Positions 19,448 to 29,256 of a stretch of 64,000 bases of DNA are shown one piece after another. The stretch lies in contig NZ_JACHGE010000008.1 in the NCBI RefSeq assembly GCF_014202225.1, forward strand, positions 155,855-219,854, read 5' to 3'. The translations under genes and the position numbers were made by a program. Numbering within the stretch: the stretch's first letter is position 1; each line of letters begins with the position of its first letter. Origin of the DNA: Algibacter amylolyticus (lineage in GTDB: Bacteria > Bacteroidota > Bacteroidia > Flavobacteriales > Flavobacteriaceae). The notes under the pieces were generated by a model that worked only from the letters and a program-made list of their open reading frames with translations, was not told the origin of the DNA and searched no databases.

Positions 19448-22142
19448 ACCTATTGTATATGTTTTTTTATTGTTTGTTTCTGCAATTACATTTGCACAAA
19501 ACTCAATAACTTTGGTTAATCCTCCAACTACCGTTACGGCAGATACCGAGGTCGCTATTACTTTTAATTACACAAAAAATGTAGCTAGAGCGCATGCATA
19601 CATCAGATTAAAAGATGCTAGTGGTAATTTAACCGAGGTTAATCAAATAGTAACGGATAATTCAGGAACCTTAACATTAGACCTGCCAATACCGGCATCG
19701 GCACTTGGTTCTGGTTATAGTTATCAGGCACAAATATTTAATCCGGATGCGGGTTATGCACATTTGGCTACCGAAAATTTTCCAGGTGTAACCGTAGTAG
19801 CAGGAGAAGTACCACCAAATACTATAGTAATGACTAATTATCCAACAACGGTACAAGCGGGTACATTTGTAAATGTTACTTTTGATTATACTAAGGATGT
19901 AGAACGTGCACATGCTTTTATTAGATTTAAGGACATAAGCGGAAACCTAACAGATGTTAACCAAATAGTAACCGATAATGCAGGAACATTAACTTTAAGT
20001 CTAGAAATACCTTCAGGTTTATTTCCTGGGTCTAGTTACAGCTACCAAGCCCAAATTTTTAATCCAGATGTGCCGGATGGTTACGTGCATTTGGCAACAC
20101 AAAACGTAACGGGAATAACCGTAGAATCGACGCCGTCTCCTGGCGAGCGTATCTCGGTAGGTGATAATTGGAACTATTATGATGCTGGAAATGAACCAAC
20201 AGGCAACTGGAAAATTGCTGCTTTTGATGATTCGTCTTGGGCGTCTGGTAATGCCGAATTGGGTTATGGTGAAGGAGATGAAGCAACGGTTATTAGTACT
20301 GGAGCGCTTACCTCGTATTACAGGAAATCTTTTACCGCATCAACAGACGATGTCTCTTTAAAATATTTAGATATGAGTGCCTTAAGAGATGATGGTATGG
20401 TCGTGTATATTAATGGTACAGAGGTGTGGCGAGATAATATGCCAAGTGGAACTATTAATTATAACAGTTTTGCAACTTCTGCAGCTACAGAAGGTATATG
20501 GATTAATAATGTAATAGATAATCTTTTAGTTGATGGTACAAACGTTGTAGCTGTCGAGATCCATCAAAATGGAGCAACAAGTTCTGATATTAGTTTTAAT
20601 TTTCGCTTAGAAGTTAGAGATGAAGTTCAAGCAGAATTAACAAGAGGCCCTTATTTACAAAAAGGAAGACCAGATGCTATTACTGTAAAATATAGAACCA
20701 ATACCAATACAGAAACTATTATTAATTACGGTACGTCTTTAGGGGCTTTAAATAGCACGGTGTCTAATACAGCAGTAAATAGCGATCATGAAATTGAGTT
20801 AACAGGTTTGCTTCCAAACACCAAATACTACTACGAAATAGCAAACAATGCAGGTGTATTTGTTTTAGAGTCTAGCGATATGTTTTTTAAAACAGCGCCA
20901 ACTACAGGTACAGATCAATTTGTAAGAGCATGGATTTTAGGAGATGCTGGTACCGGGGATTTAAATCAGAAAAATGTTCGTGATGAATATTATGATTATG
21001 TAGCAAACGCAAGTACAAACCCTAACCAAACAGATATGATGTTATTTTTAGGGGATAACGCTTATAATAGCGGTTTAGACAACGAATATCAAATAGCACT
21101 TTTTAATATTTATAAAGAGCAACTAAAGAATACGGTAGCATGGTCTACACTAGGAAATCATGATGGGTATTCGGCAGATTCAAATACGCAAACTGGGCCT
21201 TATTACGATATTTTTAGTTTTCCAACGGCAGGAGAATCGGGAGGTATACCTTCGGGAACAGAGGCGTATTATTCTTTTGATTATGCCAATATTCACTTTA
21301 TAGTATTAGAATCTTATACCTTAGATACCAACGAAAACCAAATGGCTTGGTGTACGCAAGATATTCAAAATACAGACCAAGACTGGATTGTGGCTATATT
21401 TCATCATCCACCTTACTCTAAAGGATCTCACGATTCAGATTTTGAAGCGCCTCTGGTAAATATGAGAAATAACTTTTTACCAATTTTAGAGGCAAATGGT
21501 GTCGATTTAATTTTGAGTGGTCATTCACATTCATATGAAAGATCTTATTTTATAAATGGACATTACGGACTTTCTGATAGTTTTGATATAAGTTCACATA
21601 CGGTTGGTAGCAATGGAAATTTATCTGGTAAGGCAGATACTGCAGATGGTGCTTACCAAAAAACAGATACAGAAAATCCAGGTGCTGTATATATAACTAC
21701 AGGATCTGCAGGTAAAATTTCTGGAGGAGATTTAGATCATAATGCTATGTATGCTTCTTTAAATGAATTGGGTTCATGTGTTTTAGAAATAGAAGACGAT
21801 GGCGTCGATGGACAAAACTTAGTAGTTAAATTCATTAACGATAATGGTTCTGTTTCAGATTACTTTACAATAAATAAAACGGGTATTTCACTTTCTACAG
21901 AACAAAATGTAGTTAATAGTTTAGATACTATTGCATATCCTGTTCCTGTTAAAGGGCTTTTAAATATTAATGTAAAACCTAGTGAATCTTTAAAGGAGGT
22001 TAAAATTTATAATGCGGTGGGTAAACTTGTTAAATCAAGTACACTTAGTAAAATTAACGTAAATGCTATGCCTGCTGGAATGTATGTGGTGCATATTATT
22101 ACAGATAAAGAAGAGTATTATAAAAATATTGTAGTGGAGTAA
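19437..22142 (+). CDS. T9SS-secreted purple-acid-phosphatase-like metallophosphoesterase with binding modules
   Basis: The start at 19437 precedes a signal peptide ending ITFAQ; it overlaps the TPR gene. About 901 residues. Domains: two copies of the roughly 100-residue module NSITLVNPPTTV...YSYQAQIF (about 20-235), a galactose-binding-like beta-sandwich (about 240-400; DDSSWASGNAELGYGEGDE, DDGMVVYINGTEVWRD), a purple-acid-phosphatase N-terminal Fn3-like domain (LTRGPYLQKGRPDAITVKY), then the metal-binding core: LGDAGTGD, FLGDNAY, LGNHDG, FHHPPYS, SGHSHSYERSY. A T9SS sorting domain closes it (YPVPVKGLLNINV ... KNIVVE). It probably removes phosphate or acts on a phosphodiester at the surface. 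The same modules recur in the proteins at 29460-36313. Confidence 0.85.
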   Translation: MKIKPIVYVFLLFVSAITFAQNSITLVNPPTTVTADTEVAITFNYTKNVARAHAYIRLKDASGNLTEVNQIVTDNSGTLTLDLPIPASALGSGYSYQAQIFNPDAGYAHLATENFPGVTVVAGEVPPNTIVMTNYPTTVQAGTFVNVTFDYTKDVERAHAFIRFKDISGNLTDVNQIVTDNAGTLTLSLEIPSGLFPGSSYSYQAQIFNPDVPDGYVHLATQNVTGITVESTPSPGERISVGDNWNYYDAGNEPTGNWKIAAFDDSSWASGNAELGYGEGDEATVISTGALTSYYRKSFTASTDDVSLKYLDMSALRDDGMVVYINGTEVWRDNMPSGTINYNSFATSAATEGIWINNVIDNLLVDGTNVVAVEIHQNGATSSDISFNFRLEVRDEVQAELTRGPYLQKGRPDAITVKYRTNTNTETIINYGTSLGALNSTVSNTAVNSDHEIELTGLLPNTKYYYEIANNAGVFVLESSDMFFKTAPTTGTDQFVRAWILGDAGTGDLNQKNVRDEYYDYVANASTNPNQTDMMLFLGDNAYNSGLDNEYQIALFNIYKEQLKNTVAWSTLGNHDGYSADSNTQTGPYYDIFSFPTAGESGGIPSGTEAYYSFDYANIHFIVLESYTLDTNENQMAWCTQDIQNTDQDWIVAIFHHPPYSKGSHDSDFEAPLVNMRNNFLPILEANGVDLILSGHSHSYERSYFINGHYGLSDSFDISSHTVGSNGNLSGKADTADGAYQKTDTENPGAVYITTGSAGKISGGDLDHNAMYASLNELGSCVLEIEDDGVDGQNLVVKFINDNGSVSDYFTINKTGISLSTEQNVVNSLDTIAYPVPVKGLLNINVKPSESLKEVKIYNAVGKLVKSSTLSKINVNAMPAGMYVVHIITDKEEYYKNIVVE

Positions 22143-22200
22143 AATAGGGTTATAAAGCTACTTTACTTTAAACAAAACGTAGAGCAATATTCGAGAAATA

Positions 22201-22234
22201 AAAAAGAGGAATAAATTAATTTATTCCTCTTTTT
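22201..22234. terminator. Bidirectional intrinsic terminator between converging genes
   Basis: A perfect palindrome of 34 bases, with arms AGAGGAATAAAT and ATTTATTCCTCT, flanked by A5 on the left and a run of T on the right. It sits between the stops of the metallophosphoesterase (22142, forward) and GH3 (22286, reverse) and would work in both directions. Confidence 0.85.
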
Positions 22235-22285
22235 TTATGATTAACAGTAAACTTTATAATAACTATTTCTAGTTTTTATATGGCA

Positions 22286-24649
22286 TTACTCAATGGTAAT
22301 GGTTTTGTTAAGTCTAATATCTTCAGCAGAACTACCAATCATTATTTCAAACTGTCCTGGTTCAACTACATACTTTAGGTCTTTGTCCCATAAACCAAAT
22401 TCATTAATAGGAATGGTAAAATTAATTGTAGTGGTTTCAGAAGGTTTTAATTCTACTTTTTTAAATTCTTTTAAAACTTTTACAGGAGTAGATACCGAAC
22501 TAATTTTATCGTTAAAATAAACCTGAACAACCTCTTTACCCGTTACTTTACCTGTGTTTTTAAGCTTTATAGATAGGTTTAAGTTGCCATTCATATCTAA
22601 TTTTGTGTCTTGTACTTGTAAATCGGAATATTCAAACTGCGTATAACTTAAACCATGTCCGAAAGGAAATAATGGATCTGGAGAAGAAAACACATAATCT
22701 CTTCCTGGTTTTTCTGGGCTACCCGGATTTCTATAAAATCCTCTAGCAGATGGCTTATGGTTATAAAATACAGGAACATGGCCCACACTTTTAGGTACAC
22801 TTACTGTTAGTTTTCCAGATGGGTTTACATCGCCAAATAGTACTTTAGCAACAGCAGTTCCACCTTGTTCTCCTGGGTACCAAGCTTCAACAATTGCTGG
22901 GATATGGTCTTTTTCCCAAGCAATAGAATAGGCTCTTCCATGCACCATTACTAGCACAATTGGTTTTCCTGTTTTATAAATAGCTTCTATAAGTTCTGGC
23001 TGTACACCAGGAGGTGTTAACGTTGTTCTGTCAAAACCTTCGCCAGAAGTAGGGTAGTCGCCTGGAATATCTTGGCCCCAGCCAATTCCAGATAAAACAC
23101 TACTTGTACCACCAATAACTAAAACAACAACGTCGCTTTTTTCTGCAGCTTCAACCGCAGCTTGAATTTGGCTTTTATCATCACCAACAATGTCACACCC
23201 TTTAGCATAATTTACTTCTATGGTGTTGTTTGCGTATTGTTTAATACCATCTAGTATTGTTACTCCCGAAGCGTTATCTTTGGTATAGCTATAATCGCCA
23301 TATTGTACTTGATGCGCATTTGGGCCAACAACAGCAATAGACTTTAAGGTATTTGCATTTAATGGTAATAAGCTATTTTCGTTTTTAAGTAGTATAATAG
23401 ATTCTTCGGCTATTTCTCTAGCTAGATTTACAGCTTCTTCGGTATGGATAAGATCAGAAACTTTTTTAGGGGCTTTGTAGGGTTTATCAAATAAGCCAGT
23501 TTTAAATTTAACGGTTAGTATGTTACTAACGGCTTGGTCTATAAGTTTAATATCTACTTGTCCTGTTTTTACTAAATTGGCTAATTCTGAATACGCAAAA
23601 GTCTTAGGCGCTTCTAGGTCTACACCAGCTTCAATGGCGCTAATAGCAGTTGCGGCTGCATCTTCTGTAATTTTATGAAAATAATTAAGCATGGCTACGG
23701 CCTCGTAATCTGAAAACACATAACCTGTAAACCCAAGTTCGTTTCTTAAAACATCCTTCATTAAATAAGTGTTGGAGTGCATTGGTATACCATTAACCTC
23801 ATTATAGGCAGGCATTAACGAGTATATATTAGCTTCTTGTATCACTTTTTGAAATGGGTATAAGTGCAAATCTCTTAATTCTCTTGGGCCTATATTATTT
23901 GGTCCAAGATTAATACCAGCAATAGGAGTACTATAGGCTACATAATGCTTTGCAGTACACATTAATTTACCATCTGGTATGTGTGTTTTTGTAACTTCAG
24001 GATCGCCTTGCATACCTATAACAAATGCTTTTCCCATTTCGGCTACTAAATATGGGTCTTCACCAAAGGTTTCTTCGGCTCTACCAAATCTTGGATCTCT
24101 AGATAAATCGAAAATTGGAGATAAAGCTTGATCTACACCAGACAGACTAGCCTCTTGTGCTATAGTGGCTCCCATTTTTTTTATTAACTCTGGATTCCAT
24201 GTGCTTCCTTGTCCTATAGTTTGCGGAAAAATAGTCGCTCCAAACGCCAACTGACCATGTAAACATTCCGCTATTTGTATGGCAGGTATACCTAACCTTG
24301 TGTTGTTTCGTAAATAATTATCGCTTGCTTCAGATAATTTAGAAATTATATCTACTCCAATAAACGGACTTTCAAGCGTACCAATACTACCACCTTTAAA
24401 TAAAGAGTCTAATGTTTTTTCGCTAATATTGCCTTTGTCGTCATATTTTATATGCTTTAGGCTTAACATATTCATTTGCGAAATTTTTTCATCAAGTGTC
24501 ATGCGTCCCAAAAGATCATTTACACGAACTTCCACCGGTAATGTGCTATTTTTATAAGGTAGGTTTTTTGTCTTATTTTTTTGAGCACTACAGGATGCAA
24601 GTATTAAAAAATAACTTGCTACTGCTACAATTGTTGTTTTAGTATTCAT
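22286..24649 (-). CDS. GH3 family glycoside hydrolase, lipoprotein (beta-glucosidase/beta-xylosidase type)
   Basis: A 787-residue GH3 enzyme with lipobox LASC (Cys20). The (beta/alpha)8 domain includes RVNDLLGRMTLDEKISQMNM, LGIPAIQIAECLHG, GVDQALSPIFDLSRDPRFGR and AKHYVAY. The catalytic nucleophile is D314 in GYVFSDYEAVA. The alpha/beta sandwich domain (about 420-640) and C-terminal Fn3-like domain (about 690-787; GKEVVQVYFNDKISS) are present. GH3 members act on beta-linked glucose or xylose and sometimes alpha-L-arabinofuranose; the sequence alone does not decide. It is divergent from GH2 at 24914 and shares with it a central AraR-type operator, so it probably acts on arabinose-linked glycan. 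Confidence 0.9.
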   Translation of the reverse strand: MNTKTTIVAVASYFLILASCSAQKNKTKNLPYKNSTLPVEVRVNDLLGRMTLDEKISQMNMLSLKHIKYDDKGNISEKTLDSLFKGGSIGTLESPFIGVDIISKLSEASDNYLRNNTRLGIPAIQIAECLHGQLAFGATIFPQTIGQGSTWNPELIKKMGATIAQEASLSGVDQALSPIFDLSRDPRFGRAEETFGEDPYLVAEMGKAFVIGMQGDPEVTKTHIPDGKLMCTAKHYVAYSTPIAGINLGPNNIGPRELRDLHLYPFQKVIQEANIYSLMPAYNEVNGIPMHSNTYLMKDVLRNELGFTGYVFSDYEAVAMLNYFHKITEDAAATAISAIEAGVDLEAPKTFAYSELANLVKTGQVDIKLIDQAVSNILTVKFKTGLFDKPYKAPKKVSDLIHTEEAVNLAREIAEESIILLKNENSLLPLNANTLKSIAVVGPNAHQVQYGDYSYTKDNASGVTILDGIKQYANNTIEVNYAKGCDIVGDDKSQIQAAVEAAEKSDVVVLVIGGTSSVLSGIGWGQDIPGDYPTSGEGFDRTTLTPPGVQPELIEAIYKTGKPIVLVMVHGRAYSIAWEKDHIPAIVEAWYPGEQGGTAVAKVLFGDVNPSGKLTVSVPKSVGHVPVFYNHKPSARGFYRNPGSPEKPGRDYVFSSPDPLFPFGHGLSYTQFEYSDLQVQDTKLDMNGNLNLSIKLKNTGKVTGKEVVQVYFNDKISSVSTPVKVLKEFKKVELKPSETTTINFTIPINEFGLWDKDLKYVVEPGQFEIMIGSSAEDIRLNKTITIE

Positions 24650-24754
24650 AGGAGTTTTTAAATTTAATTATCGAGGTTTTAGTCCATTTTTACAGGTGTT
24701 ACGGGCTTTAAAATAAGCACTAAACACCTCTCTAAAATCTTTTTTTATAACTTT

Positions 24755-24787
24755 CAAATATAAAGTGTATAAAATACACTATATTTG
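24755..24787. promoter_or_regulatory. Divergent promoter pair with a central AraR-type operator (GH3 and GH2)
   Basis: A minus-strand -7 box TATATTTG (complement of 24755-24762) and a forward -7 box TATATTTG (24780-24787) flank the perfect dyad AGTGTA-TAAAA-TACACT at 24764-24780 (the arms extend inward to AGTGTAT/ATACACT). Both -7 boxes are exact TAnnTTTG matches. One protein bound to the central dyad would cover the upstream element of both promoters. The GH3 leader would be about 100 bases and the GH2 leader about 120 bases. Confidence 0.7.
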
Positions 24788-24913
24788 GTAAATATAGGAA
24801 ATAAGAATACATTTTTCCTTTAAAAATATGAATTAATTTACCTGAATTTAAAAAGTGATGATTTAGATTTTCAATACTCTATTTGAAATATTTGAATTAT
24901 AAAAACGATTAAT

Positions 24914-27900
24914 ATGATTAAATTATATAGCGCTTCTATTTTCTTTATATGCTTATTAAGCAGTTTCAGTTTTTCACAATCTCAGAATGATTGGGAGAAC
25001 CCAGAAATATTTCAAATTAACCAAGTATTACCGCATACTAATTTAATGCCCTTTAATACCTTAAAAGAAGCTTTAAGTGTAGATAAAAAATCATCTTCAA
25101 ATTTTACCAACCTTAATGGCGTTTGGAAATTTAATTTTTCAGAAAATTTAGAAAAAGCACCAGCAGACTTTTATAAAGATAATTATAACCATAAAAAATG
25201 GGATAATATAAACGTGCCTTCAAATTGGGAAATGGAAGGGTTTGGGTACGCTATGTTCAGAAATATTGGTCAGCCGTATGCGTCAAAACCGCCTTTAGTA
25301 CCAAAAGAATTTAATCCTATTGGGTCTTATTACAGAACGTTTACATTGCCTAAAAACTGGAAAGAAAAGCAACATTTTTTGCGTTTTGAAGGTGTTCAAT
25401 CGGCATCTTATGTTTGGGTTAACGGGCAAAAAGTAGGGTATAATCAAGGTGCCATGGAACCTGCAGAATATGATATTACACCATATTTAAAAAATGGTAA
25501 AAATAGTATAGCTGTAAAAGTACTTCATTATAGTGATGGTTCATATTTAGAAGATCAAGATACATGGCGACTTGCCGGTATTTTTAGAGATGTATACGTT
25601 ATGTCTACTCCAAAAACACATGTACACGATTATTACATAACAACAGATTTAGATGAAAGTTATAAAGATGCCACTTTAAATATTGAAGCCTTTGTAACTA
25701 ATTTTAACAATGAAAATATTAGCAATCATGCTATTCGTGCACGTTTATTTAACGATAAAAAGAAGGAAATTTTATCTGAAACTTTAAATGTTAATACAGG
25801 AAATAAATTAGCGAACGGGCCTTTAAAATTCTCAGGTTCATTTTTAGTTAATAATCCTAAAAAATGGTCTGCAGAGCATCCTAATTTATATACTGTAACC
25901 TTAGAGCTTATAGATGCTAACAATAAAGTTGTAGAGGTTTTTAGTCATAAAACAGGTTTTAGAGAGGTTGAAGTAAAAAATAAAGCCATTTATGTTAATG
26001 GAATGCCTGTAAAATTAAATGCTGTAAATAGCCATATGATGCATCCAAAAACTGGGCATGCAATGGATGTAGAGATCATGCGCAAAGATTTAATTTTAAT
26101 GAAGCAGTTTAATGTTAATTGTGTTAGAACGAGTCACTACCCACCAAATGTGGAGTATTTAGATTTAGCCGATGAATTAGGCATGTATATTATTGATGAA
26201 ACTGGTGATGAAGCGCATAGTAACATTTATTTATCTAGCAGACTAGAGTGGAAGGAACAATACTTGGACCGTATGCGAAAAATGGTATATCGAGATAGAA
26301 ACCATGCCTCGGTAGTAATTTGGAGTGCCGGTAACGAAAGTGGCCCTGGAGATAATATTTGTGCACTAATTGCCGAAGGAAAACAAATAGACCCAAGTCG
26401 TCCGGCATGGATGTATGGCGGTAATAGCGATGAAAATCCTAAAACGAACCCTATTAAATGCGAAGATATTGTTGGTCCGCGTTATGTAACACCATTTACT
26501 CTTAAAAAACGGTTTGCATTAGGCGACGACCCTAGACCATCCTTTATGGATGAGTATTTATCGGTGGCAGGAAATGCACTAGGCGGACTAGACGAATACT
26601 GGGATGTTATTTATAAATATCCACGCCTTACAGGTGGTGCCATTTGGGATTGGGTGAGCCCAGGAATAGATTCTAGATGGCGAACAACACCAGATGCTTC
26701 TCCTAACAATGTTACTGCTTCCTTAATGAATAAAGCACTACTAAAGGATGGCAAGTTTGGTAAAGCGCTTTATTTAAGTGGACACGACGACTGGTTGGAA
26801 GTATATAGAGATCCAGCTTTAGATATTTTAAATGATAAACTAACCTTATCCTTTTGGGTAAAGCCAGAGCAATACAATGGTGATGCTTATTTTATTACTA
26901 AAGGGAATTATCAATATGGTATTTTACAATCGAGCGATACTAAAATTCAATTCTACATTCATACTGATAATATAGTTGTTTTGGAAGCCAATCTTCCAAA
27001 TAATTGGTTAGGTAACTGGCATCAAGTGTCTGGTATTTACGATGGCGAAAACTTAAAGCTTTATATCAATGGCGTAGAGGTGGCTTCAAAAGCTGCAATG
27101 GGCAACATAATTAATGGGCCTTACCCTGTTAATGTTGGAAAGTCTGCCGAAATTATTGATAATCATTTAGGTTATCTAACACATACAACCATCGATAATG
27201 TTAGAATTTTCAATAAAGTAATTTCTGTTGAAGATTTAAAAAGTAATAGCGAGTCGCTCAAAAAAGAAGCATCACTTTGGTTAGATTTTGAATCTGAAAC
27301 AGATGAATCTCACTATTACAGCATAGGTTTACCAGGAAGAACTTATGGTTTGGTATGGCCGGATAGAAGTGTACAGCCCGAATTATGGCAGTTAAAAAAA
27401 TCGCCACAACCTGTCGAAATTAAGCTTGTTAATTTAGAAGCAGGAGATGTAGAAATTTTTAACCGTTATTCTTTTACCAATTTAAATAGTTTAAAAGCGC
27501 GTTGGGCTTTAAAAGCTAATGGAGAAGAAGTGGAGTCTGGATCCATAAAAATAGAACTAGATCCGTTACAAAAGAAATTATTTAATATTCCCTACAAAAC
27601 AAAACACTTTAAGGAAGCAACACATTATGTTTTAGAGTTAAGTTTTGCTCTTACTGAAGATAATACATGGGAGAAGAAAGGCTTTGAAGTAGCTTGGGAA
27701 CAATTTGAATTTCCATTTATAGAAAAGAAACCTGTAACATTAGAAAGCCAAGGAGTGTCTGTAGCAGAAAACGCAGATAATATAGTATTTAAAGGTGCCG
27801 ATTTTACGTATACATTTAGTAAAGAAAATGGATTGCTGTCGTCTTTAATTTTTAAAGGCAAAGAATATTTAAAACAAGGACCTAAATTTAATATTTGGCG

Positions 27901-28672
27901 TGCTCCACTTGCAAACGAGTTGGATGCTTGGGGAACATTCACTACCAAAATAGGACATGAACAAGATGGCATGGGGCAAAACATTGCAAACGGATGGTAT
28001 GCCTTAGGTCTAAACAATCTAGAACATGAAGTTGAAACCATGGAGATTATTAAAAACAAAAATAGTGTCGGTTTAAAAGTGGCTGTATTGGCTACAACAA
28101 ATCACATTAATAATGCTGCTACTGGTTTCTTTAATATATTTAATTATACCATTTCAAATGAAGGCGAGATAAGCATAAAAACAACAGCATCGGCAGAAGG
28201 TGAGTTTACGCATTGGATTCCTAAAATAGGACTACAACTGCAATTGCCAAATACGTTTCAAAATATTAAATGGTATGGAAGAGGACCTTATGAAACCTAC
28301 CCAGACAGAAAAACTGGAGCAAAATTTGGAAGTTACGAAACTACGGTAAAAGACGATTATGTACCCTACATTATTCCGCAAGACCATGGTAATAAAACCG
28401 ATGTGTATTGGACTTCTATTAGCGATAATAGTGGATATGGATTATTAATTAATAGCAATGAAACATTTAATACAAGTGCACAAATGTATGATACGGATAA
28501 TATGACGCGCGCTTACTACCAGCGTCAATTAAAAGATGTCGATTATGTAACCTTAAACTTAGATCACAAAACTTCTGGAGTAGGAGGTACAGCTATTTCT
28601 ATATTAAATGAGTATAGAGTGCTTCCTAAAGCTTATGAGTTTACCTTTTATATAAAACCGTTTAAAAATTAA
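24914..28672 (+). CDS. GH2 family beta-galactosidase-like enzyme with an inserted LamG/concanavalin-like domain
   Basis: A 1252-residue exported GH2 protein (signal peptide ends FSFSQ). Domains: sugar-binding domain (about 40-230; NLNGVWKFNFSENLEKAPAD, VPSNWEMEGFGYAMFRN), Ig-like domain (about 235-355), TIM barrel (about 355-600) with acid/base E475 in IWSAGNESGPG and nucleophile E547 in FMDEYLSVAGNALGGLDEYW. A LamG-type domain is then inserted (about 610-800; FGKALYLSGHDDWLEVY, LTLSFWVKPEQY, WHQVSGIYDGENLKLYINGV). The fold resumes at GLVWPDRSVQPELWQLKKSP and ends with the large LacZ C-terminal domain (WYGRGPYETYPDRKTGA). It may act on beta-galactose or alpha-L-arabinopyranose, which GH2 also covers. 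Regulated from the shared operator upstream. Confidence 0.9.
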   Translation: MIKLYSASIFFICLLSSFSFSQSQNDWENPEIFQINQVLPHTNLMPFNTLKEALSVDKKSSSNFTNLNGVWKFNFSENLEKAPADFYKDNYNHKKWDNINVPSNWEMEGFGYAMFRNIGQPYASKPPLVPKEFNPIGSYYRTFTLPKNWKEKQHFLRFEGVQSASYVWVNGQKVGYNQGAMEPAEYDITPYLKNGKNSIAVKVLHYSDGSYLEDQDTWRLAGIFRDVYVMSTPKTHVHDYYITTDLDESYKDATLNIEAFVTNFNNENISNHAIRARLFNDKKKEILSETLNVNTGNKLANGPLKFSGSFLVNNPKKWSAEHPNLYTVTLELIDANNKVVEVFSHKTGFREVEVKNKAIYVNGMPVKLNAVNSHMMHPKTGHAMDVEIMRKDLILMKQFNVNCVRTSHYPPNVEYLDLADELGMYIIDETGDEAHSNIYLSSRLEWKEQYLDRMRKMVYRDRNHASVVIWSAGNESGPGDNICALIAEGKQIDPSRPAWMYGGNSDENPKTNPIKCEDIVGPRYVTPFTLKKRFALGDDPRPSFMDEYLSVAGNALGGLDEYWDVIYKYPRLTGGAIWDWVSPGIDSRWRTTPDASPNNVTASLMNKALLKDGKFGKALYLSGHDDWLEVYRDPALDILNDKLTLSFWVKPEQYNGDAYFITKGNYQYGILQSSDTKIQFYIHTDNIVVLEANLPNNWLGNWHQVSGIYDGENLKLYINGVEVASKAAMGNIINGPYPVNVGKSAEIIDNHLGYLTHTTIDNVRIFNKVISVEDLKSNSESLKKEASLWLDFESETDESHYYSIGLPGRTYGLVWPDRSVQPELWQLKKSPQPVEIKLVNLEAGDVEIFNRYSFTNLNSLKARWALKANGEEVESGSIKIELDPLQKKLFNIPYKTKHFKEATHYVLELSFALTEDNTWEKKGFEVAWEQFEFPFIEKKPVTLESQGVSVAENADNIVFKGADFTYTFSKENGLLSSLIFKGKEYLKQGPKFNIWRAPLANELDAWGTFTTKIGHEQDGMGQNIANGWYALGLNNLEHEVETMEIIKNKNSVGLKVAVLATTNHINNAATGFFNIFNYTISNEGEISIKTTASAEGEFTHWIPKIGLQLQLPNTFQNIKWYGRGPYETYPDRKTGAKFGSYETTVKDDYVPYIIPQDHGNKTDVYWTSISDNSGYGLLINSNETFNTSAQMYDTDNMTRAYYQRQLKDVDYVTLNLDHKTSGVGGTAISILNEYRVLPKAYEFTFYIKPFKN

Positions 28673-28713
28673 TGAGACCAACCATTTTTTAGATACTCTC
28701 TCTCAATTTACTT

Positions 28714-28762
28714 AAGGGTTTACTGCGTAATATTTTACCAAGTAGACCCTTTTACTTTTTTA
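28714..28762 (+). terminator. Intrinsic terminator after GH2
   Basis: Arms AAGGGTTTACT (28714-28724) and AGTAGACCCTT (28741-28751) pair with one G-U wobble around a 16-base loop and are followed by a T-rich tract. It lies 42 bases past the GH2 stop. Confidence 0.7.
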
Positions 28763-28865
28763 ACTTATTTCTACAAGAGGATTTTTATGTTCAGATAAAG
28801 ATTACACTTTAGTATGTTGATTTTACTAGCATAAACAGGTAGTCGATATTCCCTGTTGAATATTT

Positions 28866-28882
28866 AATGTAAAAACTACACT
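28866..28882. promoter_or_regulatory. Candidate AraR operator (distal site of the 29460 gene)
   Basis: AATGTA-AAAAC-TACACT matches the shared site form. A near-consensus -7 box TATATTTA follows 18 bases later, a placement like that at araB (16 bases between dyad and -7 box). Confidence 0.5.
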
Positions 28883-29239
28883 TTTTGATTTTTTTTTTCT
28901 ATATTTAACAATGTTAAGTAGTTAGGTCATGTGTTTTATAAAAGAATCAAAGAACGTTTTTTTAGGTTTATTTATAATTCCATATTTATTGTTTCTTTAG
29001 TTTAACAATATAATTAGTAGCAATAACTAGCACTAAAAACGAATCTAGTTTATAATGTGAATTAGAATTGTTTTTATACCGTTACCAGTAAAAATCATAA
29101 ACCCTAAGAAAAATCAATTTACATATGTATTACATACCGTAGTGTAAATAGTAACCTTTTATAAATTTTATTAAAATACTAGAATAGTATTCATTGGTTG
29201 TTTACTAATGAATAAGGGATATTTACTTGTCTTTTTTTA

Positions 29240-29256
29240 AGTGTGATTTTTACACT
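29240..29256. promoter_or_regulatory. Candidate AraR operator (proximal site of the 29460 gene)
   Basis: AGTGTG-ATTTT-TACACT, extended by AA on the left and TT on the right. It lies 204 bases upstream of the start codon. No clear TAnnTTTG box was found next to it. Confidence 0.5.

Noticed and set aside
29140..29156. AGTGTA-AATAG-TAACCT as a tenth AraR-type site
   Set aside because: Only the left half matches; the right half has TAACC instead of TACAY, so it was left out of the site list.
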